NCBI RefSeq assembly: GCF_036881825.1
Contig: NZ_JBAJMW010000006.1
Coordinates: 62,001-126,000 of the forward strand
Reading direction: 5' to 3'
DNA: 64,000 nt
From: Tersicoccus mangrovi
GTDB lineage: Bacteria; Actinomycetota; Actinomycetes; Actinomycetales; Micrococcaceae
Position numbers and translations under genes: made by a program. This document shows, in pieces, positions 1 to 9,164 of the stretch (its first letter is position 1; each line of letters begins with the position of its first letter). Below the pieces are notes generated by a model. The model was given only the letters and a program-made list of their open reading frames with translations, was not told where the DNA came from and made no database searches.

Positions 1-1
1 C

Positions 2-190
2 GAGTTCTGCCGCCAGCTGCGCGCCCTCATCGGCCACCGGGTGCTCGTGCGCATCGACATGCAGGAGTACGACGGCGGCAAGCTCCGCGTCGCCCAGCAC
101 GTCGAGGATCTCGGCCCGGCCAAGGACTTCGACCCCGCCGAGGGCAAGGAACTCACGATGGCCAAGCTGAACTCGCGCGACCGCGACTGA
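2..190 (+). CDS. C-terminal end of a truncated gene, possible OB-fold protein
   Basis: An open frame enters from the left window edge and stops at 188-190, leaving 62 residues. The visible part has a basic, beta-rich segment (ALIGHRVLVRIDMQEYDGG) followed by a charged tail, like the C-terminal half of small OB-fold or DUF669-type phage and plasmid proteins that bind single-stranded DNA. That resemblance is weak because the N-terminus is missing. A strong hairpin follows directly, so this is the last gene of its transcript. Confidence 0.55.
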   Translation, partial: EFCRQLRALIGHRVLVRIDMQEYDGGKLRVAQHVEDLGPAKDFDPAEGKELTMAKLNSRDRD

Positions 191-200
191 CCCACCCACC

Positions 201-239
201 AGGACCCCGCCGGCCCGCGACCCGGGCCGGCGGGGTCCT
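201..239. terminator. Strong hairpin, probable terminator
   Basis: A 17-bp perfect inverted repeat (arms 201-217 and 223-239, 5-nt loop, GC-rich) stands 10 nt after the stop of the first gene. There is no clear T run, which is common for actinobacterial terminators. It separates that gene from the promoter motif at 270. Confidence 0.7.
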
Positions 240-269
240 GCTGTTCCCGGCGCGGGCCACCAGCGCCGG

Positions 270-279
270 TCTACGCATG
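270..279 (+). promoter_or_regulatory. Promoter-like motif TCTACGCATG
   Basis: A copy of the second class of the recurrent element, 45 nt before the start at 324. The leader holds a GAGGAG ribosome site at 308-313. The same decamer recurs at 24616, 32612, 33544, 41436, 51701 and 60104. Confidence 0.6.
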
Positions 280-323
280 TCCACCTCCGAGACGCACCAC
301 CCCGATCGAGGAGCCACCGCACC

Positions 324-869
324 ATGAGCGAGACCCTGACCCTGCCGGAGCCGACCGAGACGGTCGAGCACGATCAGGCCACCACCACGGGCCCCGCCAC
401 GGCGGCCAAGACGGGGGCAGGCAAGTCGAACCAGGCGCGCATGGCCGAACGCAACGCCAAGGCCAGCATCCGGCGCATCGCCGGCAAGGCCATCGAGGTC
501 GAGCGGGCCGCCGGACCGGTCCGCGCCCTGGCTGCCTCCCTGCTCGGCGTCGCGGACGACCCGGTCGAACTGACCGCCCAGATCCTCGGCTCCACCCGCA
601 AGCCCGGCACCGCCCTGGAAGACCTGAGCGAGATCACCGCCGCGATCGCCGAGAACAAGATCGAGGCCGCGATCCTCATCGCCGCCATGGAGCGGCCCGC
701 ATTCCGGGACGTCTGGTCCCTGCTGCACACCCTGGGCGCCCTGTCCTCCCTGACCATCCCGGCCGCGATCACCAAGTCCGCCCTGGCCCTGCTGACCGCC
801 GTCGAGGCCCTCGACGAGGACGCCCGCGCCAACCTGGCCGCCGCCAGCGACCTGCTCAAGCGCTCCTGA
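324..869 (+). CDS. Hypothetical helical protein at the head of a T4SS operon
   Basis: This 181-aa protein is not recognised. Residues 1-35 are Thr/Ala/Pro-rich and probably disordered. The rest is Ala/Leu-rich and helical, with a moderately hydrophobic stretch around residues 130-165 that could be an amphipathic or membrane-associated helix pair. A GAGGAG ribosome site precedes the ATG. It lies 21 nt before the TcpC-like gene, so it is probably co-transcribed with the secretion genes and may be an accessory secretion component. No signal peptide or catalytic motif is visible. Confidence 0.75.
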   Translation: MSETLTLPEPTETVEHDQATTTGPATAAKTGAGKSNQARMAERNAKASIRRIAGKAIEVERAAGPVRALAASLLGVADDPVELTAQILGSTRKPGTALEDLSEITAAIAENKIEAAILIAAMERPAFRDVWSLLHTLGALSSLTIPAAITKSALALLTAVEALDEDARANLAAASDLLKRS

Positions 870-890
870 CCCGAAGGGACCAGTCACCCC

Positions 891-1952
891 ATGCCGCTCA
901 CCGCCCGCCGGTCCAAGCCGGACCACGGCCCCGCCTGGCTCGATGACGTCGAAGAAGCCCCCCGCGCCGGGATGGAGGACGTGCGCCGGAAGAACCGCAT
1001 GTACGCGGCGACCCGGCGCATCCTCACACTGATGCCCTGGATGTTCGCCGTCCTGGCCCTGATGTACCTGTCCACCTTGCCGCGCCTGCTCGAACCGGCC
1101 GCGGCCGCGCCGGCGGCCGCCGCGCAGATCGACTCGCCCACCAAGGCGGTGGCCATCCAGGCGGTGCAGAACTGGCTGGACGCGGACCCCTCCCCACTGC
1201 CGGGCGGGAAGATCCTCTCCTGGGACGGGGCGAAGGTGCAGGCCGACCCGGCGGTGACCACGAACAAGGACAACGGCCAGTCCACCGAGGTGCAGGGCCT
1301 GCAGCTGAACACCCTGACCCTGACCAACGGCTCCGGGCAGATCTTCACCACCACCGTGCAGGTGGGCTACTCCCCGATCCGAGGCGCCCAGGTGATCGGG
1401 GCCCCCACCCTGATCCCGCGCGCACCCGATGACACCCAGCAGTGGCCCAACCTCTCCTCCTGGCCGGGCCTGACCAAGGTCTCGGCCACCGACCCGGTCA
1501 CCCAGGCTGTTACCGCGTGGGCGAAGGCCTACACCTCCGGGGACCCCAACGCGCTGCGCCTGGCGGTTGGGGACACCTCCACCGACCACGCCTACATCCC
1601 GCTGGCCGGGGCCACCATGCACGGAGTCACCGTCGAGGACGCCGCCACCAAGACCGCCACGGCGGACGGGTCGCCGGCGGTCACGGCCTCCGACGTCGTC
1701 GCCCGGGTCAGCTTCGGCATCACCTGGCAGGGCCAGAAGATCGGCCGGGACGCCACCCCCTCGAAGGTCACCTACGACGTGCTGATCACACGCGCCGACA
1801 CCGCCTCCCCGCAGGTGGTCGCCTGGGGCGGTGTGGGCCAGGGCCCGGACCTGAGCCCCTTCGCCAACGCCGTCACCGGCCGCACCATCACCGGTCCCGA
1901 CACGCCCACCACCGCGCCCACCGGCCCGGCCACCACGACCGCGGGGAGCTGA
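891..1952 (+). CDS. TcpC/VirB8-like conjugation protein
   Basis: A 353-aa protein with a short cytoplasmic N-terminus, one membrane helix at about residues 44-67 (PWMFAVLALMYLSTLPRLL) and a large exported domain. That is the layout of the TcpC/VirB8 component of Gram-positive conjugation machines, which joins the membrane channel to the cell exterior. The exported part shows two NTF2-like halves, beginning near residues 80 (KAVAIQAVQNWLDAD) and 205 (VTQAVTAWAKAYTSGD), as in TcpC. The Thr/Pro-rich tail is probably disordered. It sits 6 nt before the VirB4-like ATPase gene. The family call rests on topology, repeat pattern and neighbourhood. Confidence 0.75.
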   Translation: MPLTARRSKPDHGPAWLDDVEEAPRAGMEDVRRKNRMYAATRRILTLMPWMFAVLALMYLSTLPRLLEPAAAAPAAAAQIDSPTKAVAIQAVQNWLDADPSPLPGGKILSWDGAKVQADPAVTTNKDNGQSTEVQGLQLNTLTLTNGSGQIFTTTVQVGYSPIRGAQVIGAPTLIPRAPDDTQQWPNLSSWPGLTKVSATDPVTQAVTAWAKAYTSGDPNALRLAVGDTSTDHAYIPLAGATMHGVTVEDAATKTATADGSPAVTASDVVARVSFGITWQGQKIGRDATPSKVTYDVLITRADTASPQVVAWGGVGQGPDLSPFANAVTGRTITGPDTPTTAPTGPATTTAGS

Positions 1953-1958
1953 CCCACC

Positions 1959-4547
1959 ATGCCTTCGACGAAGAAGAAGCCGATCTCCACGTTCGGGATG
2001 CTCGACCAGCTCCCGGACATGTCCGTGCCCACCATGGTGCGCAACCGGCTCTCGGACGGGCGGCTGCTCGGGGTGGACGGGTCCATGTGGCTGCTGCGGC
2101 GGGTGCCGCTGAGCCCGGTCAAGGACGCCCGGACCATCGCCGAGCGGATGAACGCGTTCATGCCGTTGCTCTCGGCCTACGAGGAGCTGGCCACCATGGC
2201 CCCGATCGCCGGCGGGCGCCGGTCCCTGGCCCGGAAGAACTACCGGCGCACCCAGCTGCTGATGGTCAACCTGCACCGGCTCTACACCCCTGGAGCCAAC
2301 CACCCGATCGGTGGGTACCTGCGGGAAGTGTTCCCCAATCAGGCCACCGAGGAGCGGGTGCTGCTGATGGCGGTCAAGCTGAACCCGGTCGTCGGCGGCA
2401 AGTCCGGCTTCAAGGCCGCAGTGGACTCGGTCGCTGAGACGATCATCTACGGGGGCGCACCCCTGTCCGATTACGACGCGGACATGAAGAAGGTCGACGA
2501 GGCCCTGGTCCGGTGCGGGTTCTCCACCCCCTCGGACCGGGAGATCGGCTTGGCCAACTCGTGGTGGAACCTGGGCCAGTTCCCGGACGTGGTGACCTTG
2601 CCGCACGCGGACCACCTGCACATCTTCACCGACGGCACCGGGGCGCGCATGGCCGATGACGCCGGCAAGGACGACTGCAGCACCTGGCCGGCCATCCCTG
2701 GCGCCCGGTCCCTGTCCTTCGCCACCGTCGAGGGCTTCGACTTCGACTTCGTGCCCGCCAACGCCGGGGTCTCCAACTGGGCGCTGGGCCTGCTCTCCGA
2801 CGACGCGGTCGCCGTCTCGATCCGCGCCATGATCGAGCCGTCCAAGATCACCCGCCAGGAGCTGCGTCGCCAGCGCAAGCGCTACGTCGACGACATCAAC
2901 GAACGGCTCCGGCAGAACAAGATGGAGAAGGCCGAGCAGGAGGAGATGCTCCAGACCCTCCAGGAGGTCGAGAGCGTCTACGGCACCCAGGGCGGCTCCC
3001 CGACCCTGGTGGACACCTCCGTGCTGGTCGCCTTCGACGGGCAGGTCGAGGACATGAGCCAGGCCGGTGGCCTGTCCGCGGCCCGGCTGCGGTCGATGCA
3101 CTTCCGGCAGCTGCAGGCCCTGGGCGAGATGATGCTCGCCTCCCGGTTCACTGCCAACCCGAACCTGCTGGACCTGCCCTCCCAGACGGTGGCCTGCTCC
3201 GGTATCCAGTCCCTGTCCCTGGTCGGTGACCGGGTCGGTGCCCTGCTCGGCTTCACCGAGAACGACCGGCAGCCGGTCTCCCTCTCCCCCACCGCGGCCT
3301 CCTCCGCCGACGGGCTGCCCCTGATGCTCGTCGCCGGCGCCACCGGCTCGGGCAAGAGCCAGGTACTGCTGTGGCTGGCGGTGCAGATGAACAAGATCCG
3401 CAACGCCGCAGGCAACCGCACCCAGCAGGTCATCATCGACCCGAAGCAGGGATCGGACCACTCCCCCACCGTCCAGGCCCCCGGCGTGGACGGGGAGGTC
3501 CTCTCCCTGGACCGGCTCGAGTCAGCGGACGGGGCGTTCGACCCGATCCGCTTCGCCCTCACCCCCGACGTCGGTGTCGAGCTGGCCGTCTCCATGCTCG
3601 CCGCGATCAACCCGTGGGGGGCCGGCAACTGGGAGGTGCCCCTCTTCCTCGCCCTCGACCACGGGGTGAAGGTCGGCGGGGCCACCTGCATCGGGCAGGC
3701 CCTGACGTACGCCCTGGACCACGGCAAGGCCACGCACGAGCTGGTGGACCCGATCCTGGACCTGGCCAAGGCCTCACCCCGGTTCCGGGCGTGCGTGGGC
3801 ATCGACCCGACGGCGACCGCGCTGAACGTCTCGGACGGGATCACCCTGATCAAGGTCGGGGACTCGACCCTGGACCTGCCGTCCCCGAACGTCGACCAGC
3901 GCACCGCCCCGCTGATGCAGCGCATCTCCCTGGCCCTGGTCCGCATGATGGTCTTCGGCACTGCTATGGCCATGACCGGCCGCGGCGGGGTCATCCACCT
4001 GGACGAGGCGTGGGTGTTCCTGGGCGCCGGCAAGGAGGAGGTGGACCGGCTGGGCCGCCTGGCCCGGTCCCAGAACGTGCTGCCCATCCTGTACACGCAG
4101 CGGGTCTCCGATGCGGTGGGCGCCGGACTGTCCGGGTACATCTCCCGGGGCCTGATCCTGCCCATCGAGGACAAGACCGAGGCCGAGGCCGCGTGCGCGC
4201 TGTTCAAGCTCGAGCCCACCGCCGAGCGGATCGAGCGGATCACCGCCAAGGCCACCATGGGCGACGGGGAGTCCACCGCCCCCAACTGGAACGGCATGCG
4301 CGCCCTGAAGGACCCCTTCACCGACAAGGTGGTGCGCGGCTCGATCGGCATCCACGTGGACCTGGCCGGCCGGGCCGTGCCCACCGAGATCGTCCTGTCC
4401 CCGGCGTTCCTGAAGCTGTCCTCCACCACCCCGGAGGACATCCGACGCCGCGAGGTGGAGGCCGCCGCGGCCGCCGTCGCCGCCCAACGGGTCGCCGACC
4501 AGGCCGCCGCACACGCCGCGCAGCTGCTGGAACGCTCCGCCGCCTGA
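1959..4547 (+). CDS. VirB4-like T4SS ATPase
   Basis: An 862-aa cytoplasmic ATPase that would power conjugative transfer. It has a Walker A motif (GATGSGKS, near residue 460) and a Walker B motif (HLDEAW, near residue 680). An N-terminal half without ATPase motifs precedes them, matching the VirB4/TraC/TcpF architecture and usual length of 800-900 residues. The C-terminus is an Ala/Arg-rich helix. The ATG follows the TcpC-like stop by 6 nt, so the two are an operon. The other T4SS genes lie 20 kb away (24.7-32.6 kb). No VirD4-type coupling protein is seen in the window. Confidence 0.85.
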   Translation: MPSTKKKPISTFGMLDQLPDMSVPTMVRNRLSDGRLLGVDGSMWLLRRVPLSPVKDARTIAERMNAFMPLLSAYEELATMAPIAGGRRSLARKNYRRTQLLMVNLHRLYTPGANHPIGGYLREVFPNQATEERVLLMAVKLNPVVGGKSGFKAAVDSVAETIIYGGAPLSDYDADMKKVDEALVRCGFSTPSDREIGLANSWWNLGQFPDVVTLPHADHLHIFTDGTGARMADDAGKDDCSTWPAIPGARSLSFATVEGFDFDFVPANAGVSNWALGLLSDDAVAVSIRAMIEPSKITRQELRRQRKRYVDDINERLRQNKMEKAEQEEMLQTLQEVESVYGTQGGSPTLVDTSVLVAFDGQVEDMSQAGGLSAARLRSMHFRQLQALGEMMLASRFTANPNLLDLPSQTVACSGIQSLSLVGDRVGALLGFTENDRQPVSLSPTAASSADGLPLMLVAGATGSGKSQVLLWLAVQMNKIRNAAGNRTQQVIIDPKQGSDHSPTVQAPGVDGEVLSLDRLESADGAFDPIRFALTPDVGVELAVSMLAAINPWGAGNWEVPLFLALDHGVKVGGATCIGQALTYALDHGKATHELVDPILDLAKASPRFRACVGIDPTATALNVSDGITLIKVGDSTLDLPSPNVDQRTAPLMQRISLALVRMMVFGTAMAMTGRGGVIHLDEAWVFLGAGKEEVDRLGRLARSQNVLPILYTQRVSDAVGAGLSGYISRGLILPIEDKTEAEAACALFKLEPTAERIERITAKATMGDGESTAPNWNGMRALKDPFTDKVVRGSIGIHVDLAGRAVPTEIVLSPAFLKLSSTTPEDIRRREVEAAAAAVAAQRVADQAAAHAAQLLERSAA

Positions 4548-4642
4548 CCCGGCGGACCCCCCGGGCGCAGGACCGTGACCCCGTCGTCGCGCCCCGCGCC
4601 CGGGGCACCGGTGGGCGGTGTCGTCGACAGAGGCCGACGATG

Positions 4643-4653
4643 CCGCACACATG
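4643..4653 (+). promoter_or_regulatory. Promoter-like motif CCGCACACATG, leaderless type
   Basis: GAGG at 4630-4633 stands exactly 12 nt before CACACAT. The GTG start at 4660 lies exactly 7 nt after CACACAT, so transcript and reading frame would begin together. Confidence 0.65.
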
Positions 4654-4659
4654 AGGGTC

Positions 4660-5825
4660 GTGCTACTTGCTACCCGTTCCGTCGACGCCCGCTGCCAGCA
4701 GATCGCCCTCGATCACCTGGCCGGCAACGTCGCCTCCTGTGCTGCCCGCCAGCAGATCCTCGCCGAACTGCACGGCGCCCGGATCTCCGAGACGACGGCG
4801 CGCCGCCCTGAGCTGGGCCGGCAACGGGTCATGGATCTGCGGCAGGAGATGGATGAGCTGCTGATGGTCAAGACCATGCAGGAGACTCCCGGTGGCCTGG
4901 ACCTGGGCCTGATCGCCGAGGGCACTTCCGCGTGCGGGTGGGCCCGCAACCTGCTCACCTCAGCCCGGCCGTCGTTGCTGCGCAACCTGCACACCAACAC
5001 CACCGCCCGAATCTCCCTGGTCGACCCGCGTCCCCTGACCCCGTTCGAGGCCAACGCCGGGGAAGGCCCGGGGCAGGTGTGGTTGACGTTCCACACCGCC
5101 ACCAGCGCCGAGACCTACGACGAGGAGAAGCTGCGCAAGCTGCAGACCGCCGCCGACTGGCTGCAGTCCAAGCAGCGGGGCCTGCGCCAGAACGCACGGG
5201 TCGCCGCGAACGCGGCAAGCCTGCAGCACGGGCTCGGCGTGCCGGCACTGGTCCGCCCGTCCCTGGAGGAGCGGCGCCGGCTGCACGCCCTGCTGCAGCA
5301 CAACCCCGACCTCGCGTGGCGTTCGGCGGTGGCCATGCGCGACATCCTCGACCAGGAGCCGGTCACCCGCCGCGTCGACGAGGGCTTCCTGGACCTGTGG
5401 GGCGACTACGCCTACACCCACCTGGACGACGTCGCCTCCGCCTCCCCGCGGGTCGCCCTGGTCCTGGTCGAGGCCGCCCTGACCGACCGACCCCGCCCGG
5501 CCCGGTCGGTGCAGCGCTCCTTCACCGCCGCGGTGCGCGCCCTGGGCTCGGGGGTGGGGTGGCCACGTCTGGCCATCCAGCTGACCGAGACGTACCTGGC
5601 CCTGGAGTTCGAGACCACCTCCAGTTTCGACACGATCAAGGGCGAGGAGCACCGGCGCCAGCGGGCGATCGGCCGACGCATCGCGATCCTGCGCGCCCCC
5701 GACGTCTTCGAGCGCGCCATCCGCCACCCGGACCAGCGGCTGGGCCGCACCGAGGCGGAGATCACCGAACAGCTGGACCGCCTGATCACCTCCCTGACCG
5801 ACTCCGAAGTGAGAGCCCCCGATGA
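4660..5825 (+). CDS. Hypothetical protein with apparent frame disruption at its 3' end
   Basis: A helical protein of about 388 aa of unknown function. The GTG at 4660 is chosen because it sits 7 nt after a leaderless-type promoter motif; no ribosome site exists. Charged helices fill residues 20-75 and there is no membrane segment or recognised motif. Read literally, the frame runs past 5825 with no stop and becomes shadow-like. Adding one C to the C run at 5816-5820 gives a stop at 5823-5825 that overlaps the next ATG (ATGA), the coupling used throughout this element. That correction is inferred. Confidence 0.6.
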
Positions 5826-6369
5826 GCCCCGTCTCCCGCACCCGACCCTCCCGACGCGCCCCTCGCCCCAGCGCCCCGACCAGCCCGGCACCGTCCCGGA
5901 GCTCGTGGCGGCCGGGGTCCTTCCGGCCGGCCCTGGCGTGGGTGGCCTGCGGGATCACCGGGGTGGGCTGGGTGCTGATGATGCTGCACCTGCCGTACAG
6001 CCCGAGCACGTTCGTGTGGCTGTTCCCGGCCCTGATGCTCACCCCGTGGGTGGTGACGGCGATCGTGCTGCCGGGCTCGTGGCGGCGCTGGTACCGGTGG
6101 GCGGCGCTGCTGGGCCTGTCGCTGACGTCGTACCCGGACTCGATGGTCCTGGTGCTGGGCGTCGGGATCACGTGGGCGCTGCACCGGTCCTGGGTGGTCG
6201 AGTGGCCCGGGTTGCGGACCTGGCCCTGGACCGGGGCCTGGAGGAGCGGCTGGCCGGGTGGCTCGACCCGCTCACCGCGCTCGAGCGCCGCGCGTCGCCC
6301 CAGCGCCGGCACACCGAAGCCCAGCGCGAACTGAACCGCCGCCAGCGCCGTCGCCTGGCCCGCCAGTGA
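5822..6369 (+). CDS. Multi-helix membrane protein with apparent frame disruption near 6210
   Basis: The ATG at 5822 starts an Arg/Pro/Ser-rich N-terminus. About four hydrophobic segments follow (for example ALAWVACGITGVGWVLMMLH, then FVWLFPALMLTPWVV, and a further pair up to about residue 128). After 6210 that frame becomes Arg/Ser-rich and implausible, while the -1 frame gives a natural charged tail ending at 6369. One extra G in the run at 6209-6211 joins the two parts into about 182 aa, and the stop then overlaps a GTG at 6366. Function is unknown. A membrane accessory role beside the transfer genes is inferred from position. Confidence 0.55.
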
Positions 6370-6419
6370 CCGCCCCGACGACGCCGACGACCACCCCGAT
6401 TCCCGAGGACACGACCACC

Positions 6420-8657
6420 ATGATGATCGAGACGCTCACCGAAGCGGTGCGCGCCACCACCGGCATCCCCTACGCCCTGCCCCGGCCTGGTCAGCAGACG
6501 TTGACCGAGCACATCGAGGCCGCCATCGACCAGAACGGGCAGGTCCTCGGCATCGCCGCCACGGGCGTCGGCAAGTCGTTCGCGCTGCTTGCCCCGGCGA
6601 TGGTCGCGGCCACCTACGGGCAGCGGACCATCGTCTCGACCGAGTCCCTGTCCCTGCAGGCCCAGATCATCGACAAGGACGCCCCGGTCGCCGCCGCGGC
6701 CTGTGAGAAGGTCACCGGCACCCGCCCCCAGGTGGCCCTGCTGAAGGGCTTCTCCAACTACCTGTGCGCGATGGCCGTCCGGGATGCCGCCGAGGCGGTC
6801 ACCGGCACGACCGGGATGCGCAAGTCCACGGCCTCCCTGCGCGCCGCGGTCGCCCGCGTCCGGCCCGGCGCGAAGGTCGACGGGCGCCCCTTCGACGCGA
6901 CCAACGGGGCTCCCCTGCTGGACTGGGCCCTGGGCATCGACCCGGACGCGACCGGGGACAAGCAGTCCTACCCGGGCACCATGACCGAGGAGCTGTGGCG
7001 CACCGTCTCGGTCGGCCCATCCGACTGCATCGGCACCAACTGCCCCCTGCTGGAGGTGTGCAAGCCGCGCGCGGCCCGCGCCAAGGCCGCCGAGGCCGAC
7101 GTCGTGGTCACCAACCACTCGATGCTGGCCGTGCAGGCCGCCAAGGGCGTGCCGGTGCTGATCGGCAACAAGAACCTGGGCGAGTTCCATATCATCATGG
7201 TCGACGAGGCCCACGCCCTACCCGAGAACGTGCGCAACGCCGGCGCCTCCGAGGTCTCCCCCGTCACCGTCTCGGCGCTGGCCCGCGCCATCCGCAACGT
7301 GCTCGACGAGTTCGACGCCGACACCGAGCGGATCGTGCAGGAGGGCCTGGCCGCGGCCGCGGAGCTGGGCGAGGAACTGGCCGGGTGGGGCCGCAACGCC
7401 CGACCCGGCGAGGAGGTCAAGCTGAGGGACGGGGAGGACCCGGTGGAGCGGACCGGACTGATGCTCATCGCCTGGGCGAAGTCGGTGAAGTCCCGGCTGG
7501 AGTCGGTGAAGAACTCGGCCTCCATGAAGCAGCAGCTGGCCGCCCGCCGCCTGGACGGGCGCCTGGACACGTTCATCGCCAACGTCACCCAGGTGAGCAT
7601 CCACCGGGTCGGCACCGCCCGCTGGGTGGCGCAGAAGACACCCGGCCCGGAGGCCAAGAACCAGGCCCCGTACTGGTCCGCGGCCGCCTCCCCGGTCAAC
7701 GTCGGCGGCCTGCTCAAGGCCAACCTGTGGACCGCCCCGGAGCTGATCGACGAGGAGGACGAGGAGGTGATCGCCGCGAAGGAGGCCGGGGAACCGGTCG
7801 AGCCCGGCTCCTACGACCTGACCGTGATCGCCGTCTCGGCGACCCTGCCGGCCCGCTTCGGATACCAGATCGGCCTGGACGCCCCGAACGTGGAGTACCC
7901 CTCCCCGTTCGACGCCGCCTACGACGCCTCCGCCCTGTACATCCCGCGCCTGGCCGAGCAGGACGTCGCCGCCCTGTACCCGGACTGGGCGCCGGGCCGG
8001 GGCCGGGCACGCTTCGACGCCCGCGCCCACGAGGGGTGGGCGGCCAAGCGCAACGTGGAGCTGGTGGAGGCGAACCTCGGTTCGGCGCTGATCCTCTCGG
8101 CCAAGGCCGAGTCGGGACGACGGTACGCCGCCGAGCTGCGCACCGCGGCGATGGGCCGCTGGAACGTCTACTCCCAGTGGGACGGGCTGCCCACCCGGGT
8201 GCTGATCTCCCGCTGGCGGGAGGACGAGTCCGCGGTCCTGGTCGGCACCAAGTCGCTGATGACCGGGGTGGACGCCCCGGGCCGGACCTGCTCCCTAGTC
8301 ACCGTCGACCGGATCCCGCGCGCGGCCGGCAATCCGGTCGGTGACGCCCGGGTGGAGGTGCTGATGGAGGCCCTGCAGACCGACAAGTGGGGTGCGGACC
8401 GGCTGGTGTACGGCTCGGACGCGGCCCTGCTGCTCGAGCAGGCCGCCGGCCGGCTGATCCGCAGCGTCAAGGACGCCGGCATGTTCGCCCTGCTGGACCC
8501 CAGGATGCTGACCAAGGGCCCGGTCTCCTACCCGGAGCCGACCCGGCTGGTCTACAAGCGTGCGGTGCGCCGGTTCGCCCGGGTCATCGTCGACACCGGC
8601 ACGGCCGAGGCCTTCCTGCACGCCCAGTCCGGTCAGGGTCTGGACACGGCCGCCTGA
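6420..8657 (+). CDS. DinG/XPD-like iron-sulfur DNA helicase
   Basis: A 745-aa superfamily 2 helicase of the DinG type, a 5'-3' enzyme acting on forks, R-loops and recombination intermediates. Motif I is ATGVGKS near residue 45 and motif II is the DEAH box (VDEAHALPEN, near residue 262). The Cys cluster between them (NYLC, then CIGTNC and EVC) fits a 4Fe-4S domain. The C-terminal half has motifs V/VI (GTKSLMTGVDAPG and EQAAGRLIRS). The start is ambiguous: the ATG at 6420 has GAGG 11 nt upstream, while a GTG at 6366 overlaps the previous stop. It probably assists plasmid replication or recombination. Confidence 0.85.
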   Translation: MMIETLTEAVRATTGIPYALPRPGQQTLTEHIEAAIDQNGQVLGIAATGVGKSFALLAPAMVAATYGQRTIVSTESLSLQAQIIDKDAPVAAAACEKVTGTRPQVALLKGFSNYLCAMAVRDAAEAVTGTTGMRKSTASLRAAVARVRPGAKVDGRPFDATNGAPLLDWALGIDPDATGDKQSYPGTMTEELWRTVSVGPSDCIGTNCPLLEVCKPRAARAKAAEADVVVTNHSMLAVQAAKGVPVLIGNKNLGEFHIIMVDEAHALPENVRNAGASEVSPVTVSALARAIRNVLDEFDADTERIVQEGLAAAAELGEELAGWGRNARPGEEVKLRDGEDPVERTGLMLIAWAKSVKSRLESVKNSASMKQQLAARRLDGRLDTFIANVTQVSIHRVGTARWVAQKTPGPEAKNQAPYWSAAASPVNVGGLLKANLWTAPELIDEEDEEVIAAKEAGEPVEPGSYDLTVIAVSATLPARFGYQIGLDAPNVEYPSPFDAAYDASALYIPRLAEQDVAALYPDWAPGRGRARFDARAHEGWAAKRNVELVEANLGSALILSAKAESGRRYAAELRTAAMGRWNVYSQWDGLPTRVLISRWREDESAVLVGTKSLMTGVDAPGRTCSLVTVDRIPRAAGNPVGDARVEVLMEALQTDKWGADRLVYGSDAALLLEQAAGRLIRSVKDAGMFALLDPRMLTKGPVSYPEPTRLVYKRAVRRFARVIVDTGTAEAFLHAQSGQGLDTAA

Positions 8658-8693
8658 CCCCGACCCGCGGCCCTTTTCGTTCCGGCGTCCGCG

Positions 8694-8703
8694 CCGTACA
8701 CAG
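8694..8703 (+). promoter_or_regulatory. Promoter-like motif CCGTACACAG
   Basis: Third variant of the recurrent element (TACACAG core), 68 nt before the nrdH start. The leader has a ribosome site (GAAGAAGGAA) near 8755-8764. The same variant drives the gene at 42126. Confidence 0.5.
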
Positions 8704-8771
8704 TCCGGTTACCCCACGATTCACCCCCACCACCCGCCCCACAGGCTCGCCTCGAAGAAGGAACCATCACC

Positions 8772-9059
8772 ATGAGCAAGACTTCCCTGACCGTCATGTC
8801 CCAGCCCTCGTGCGTGCAGTGCACCGCCACCTACCGGGCCCTGGACAAGAAGGGCCTGCCCTACGAGTCGATCGACATGACGGTGGACGCGGAGGCGCAC
8901 GCCCTGGCCAAGTCCTTCGGCTACATGCAGGCGCCCGTCGTCGTCGTCCGTGACGAGGCCGGGACGGTCCTGGAGCACTGGTCTGGGATGCGCCCGGACA
9001 AGATCAGCGCCTACGCCCAGTCGCTGGCCACCGTCGAGCCTGAGCTGCTGGCCGCCTGA
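8772..9059 (+). CDS. nrdH: NrdH-type glutaredoxin-like redoxin
   Basis: A 95-aa thioredoxin-fold protein with a CxxC active site (CVQC, residues 16-19) near the N-terminus, a cis-Pro region (QAPVV) and the WSGMRPDKI segment typical of NrdH. NrdH reduces the class Ib ribonucleotide reductase NrdE. The matching NrdI and NrdE (44.4-47.0 kb) and NrdF (51.7 kb) lie elsewhere in this window, so the system is complete but scattered. It is followed by a terminator-like hairpin, making it a single-gene unit. Confidence 0.9.
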   Translation: MSKTSLTVMSQPSCVQCTATYRALDKKGLPYESIDMTVDAEAHALAKSFGYMQAPVVVVRDEAGTVLEHWSGMRPDKISAYAQSLATVEPELLAA

Positions 9060-9077
9060 GCGCCACCACCCCTCTCC

Positions 9078-9110
9078 CGGGTCCCGTCACGCGCGTCGTG
9101 GCGGGACCCG
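9078..9110. terminator. Terminator-like hairpin after nrdH
   Basis: Inverted repeat with 13-nt arms (9078-9090 and 9098-9110, one wobble pair) around a 7-nt loop, 18 nt after the nrdH stop. Confidence 0.65.
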
Positions 9111-9164
9111 AGCCGTATCCCGGGCGTGGCGACCTGTCAGGCCCCCGGGCGCATAGACCCTCAC

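Noticed and set aside
153..3461. 1,102-codon open frame on the minus strand
   Set aside because: It lies opposite the TcpC- and VirB4-like genes and is rich in Gly, Gln, His and Val, the usual mirror of a GC-rich gene. No start signal or motif.
6202..6369. Separate 55-aa gene starting at GTG 6202
   Set aside because: The same residues are explained better as the C-terminus of the membrane protein after one missing base; no ribosome site for a separate start.
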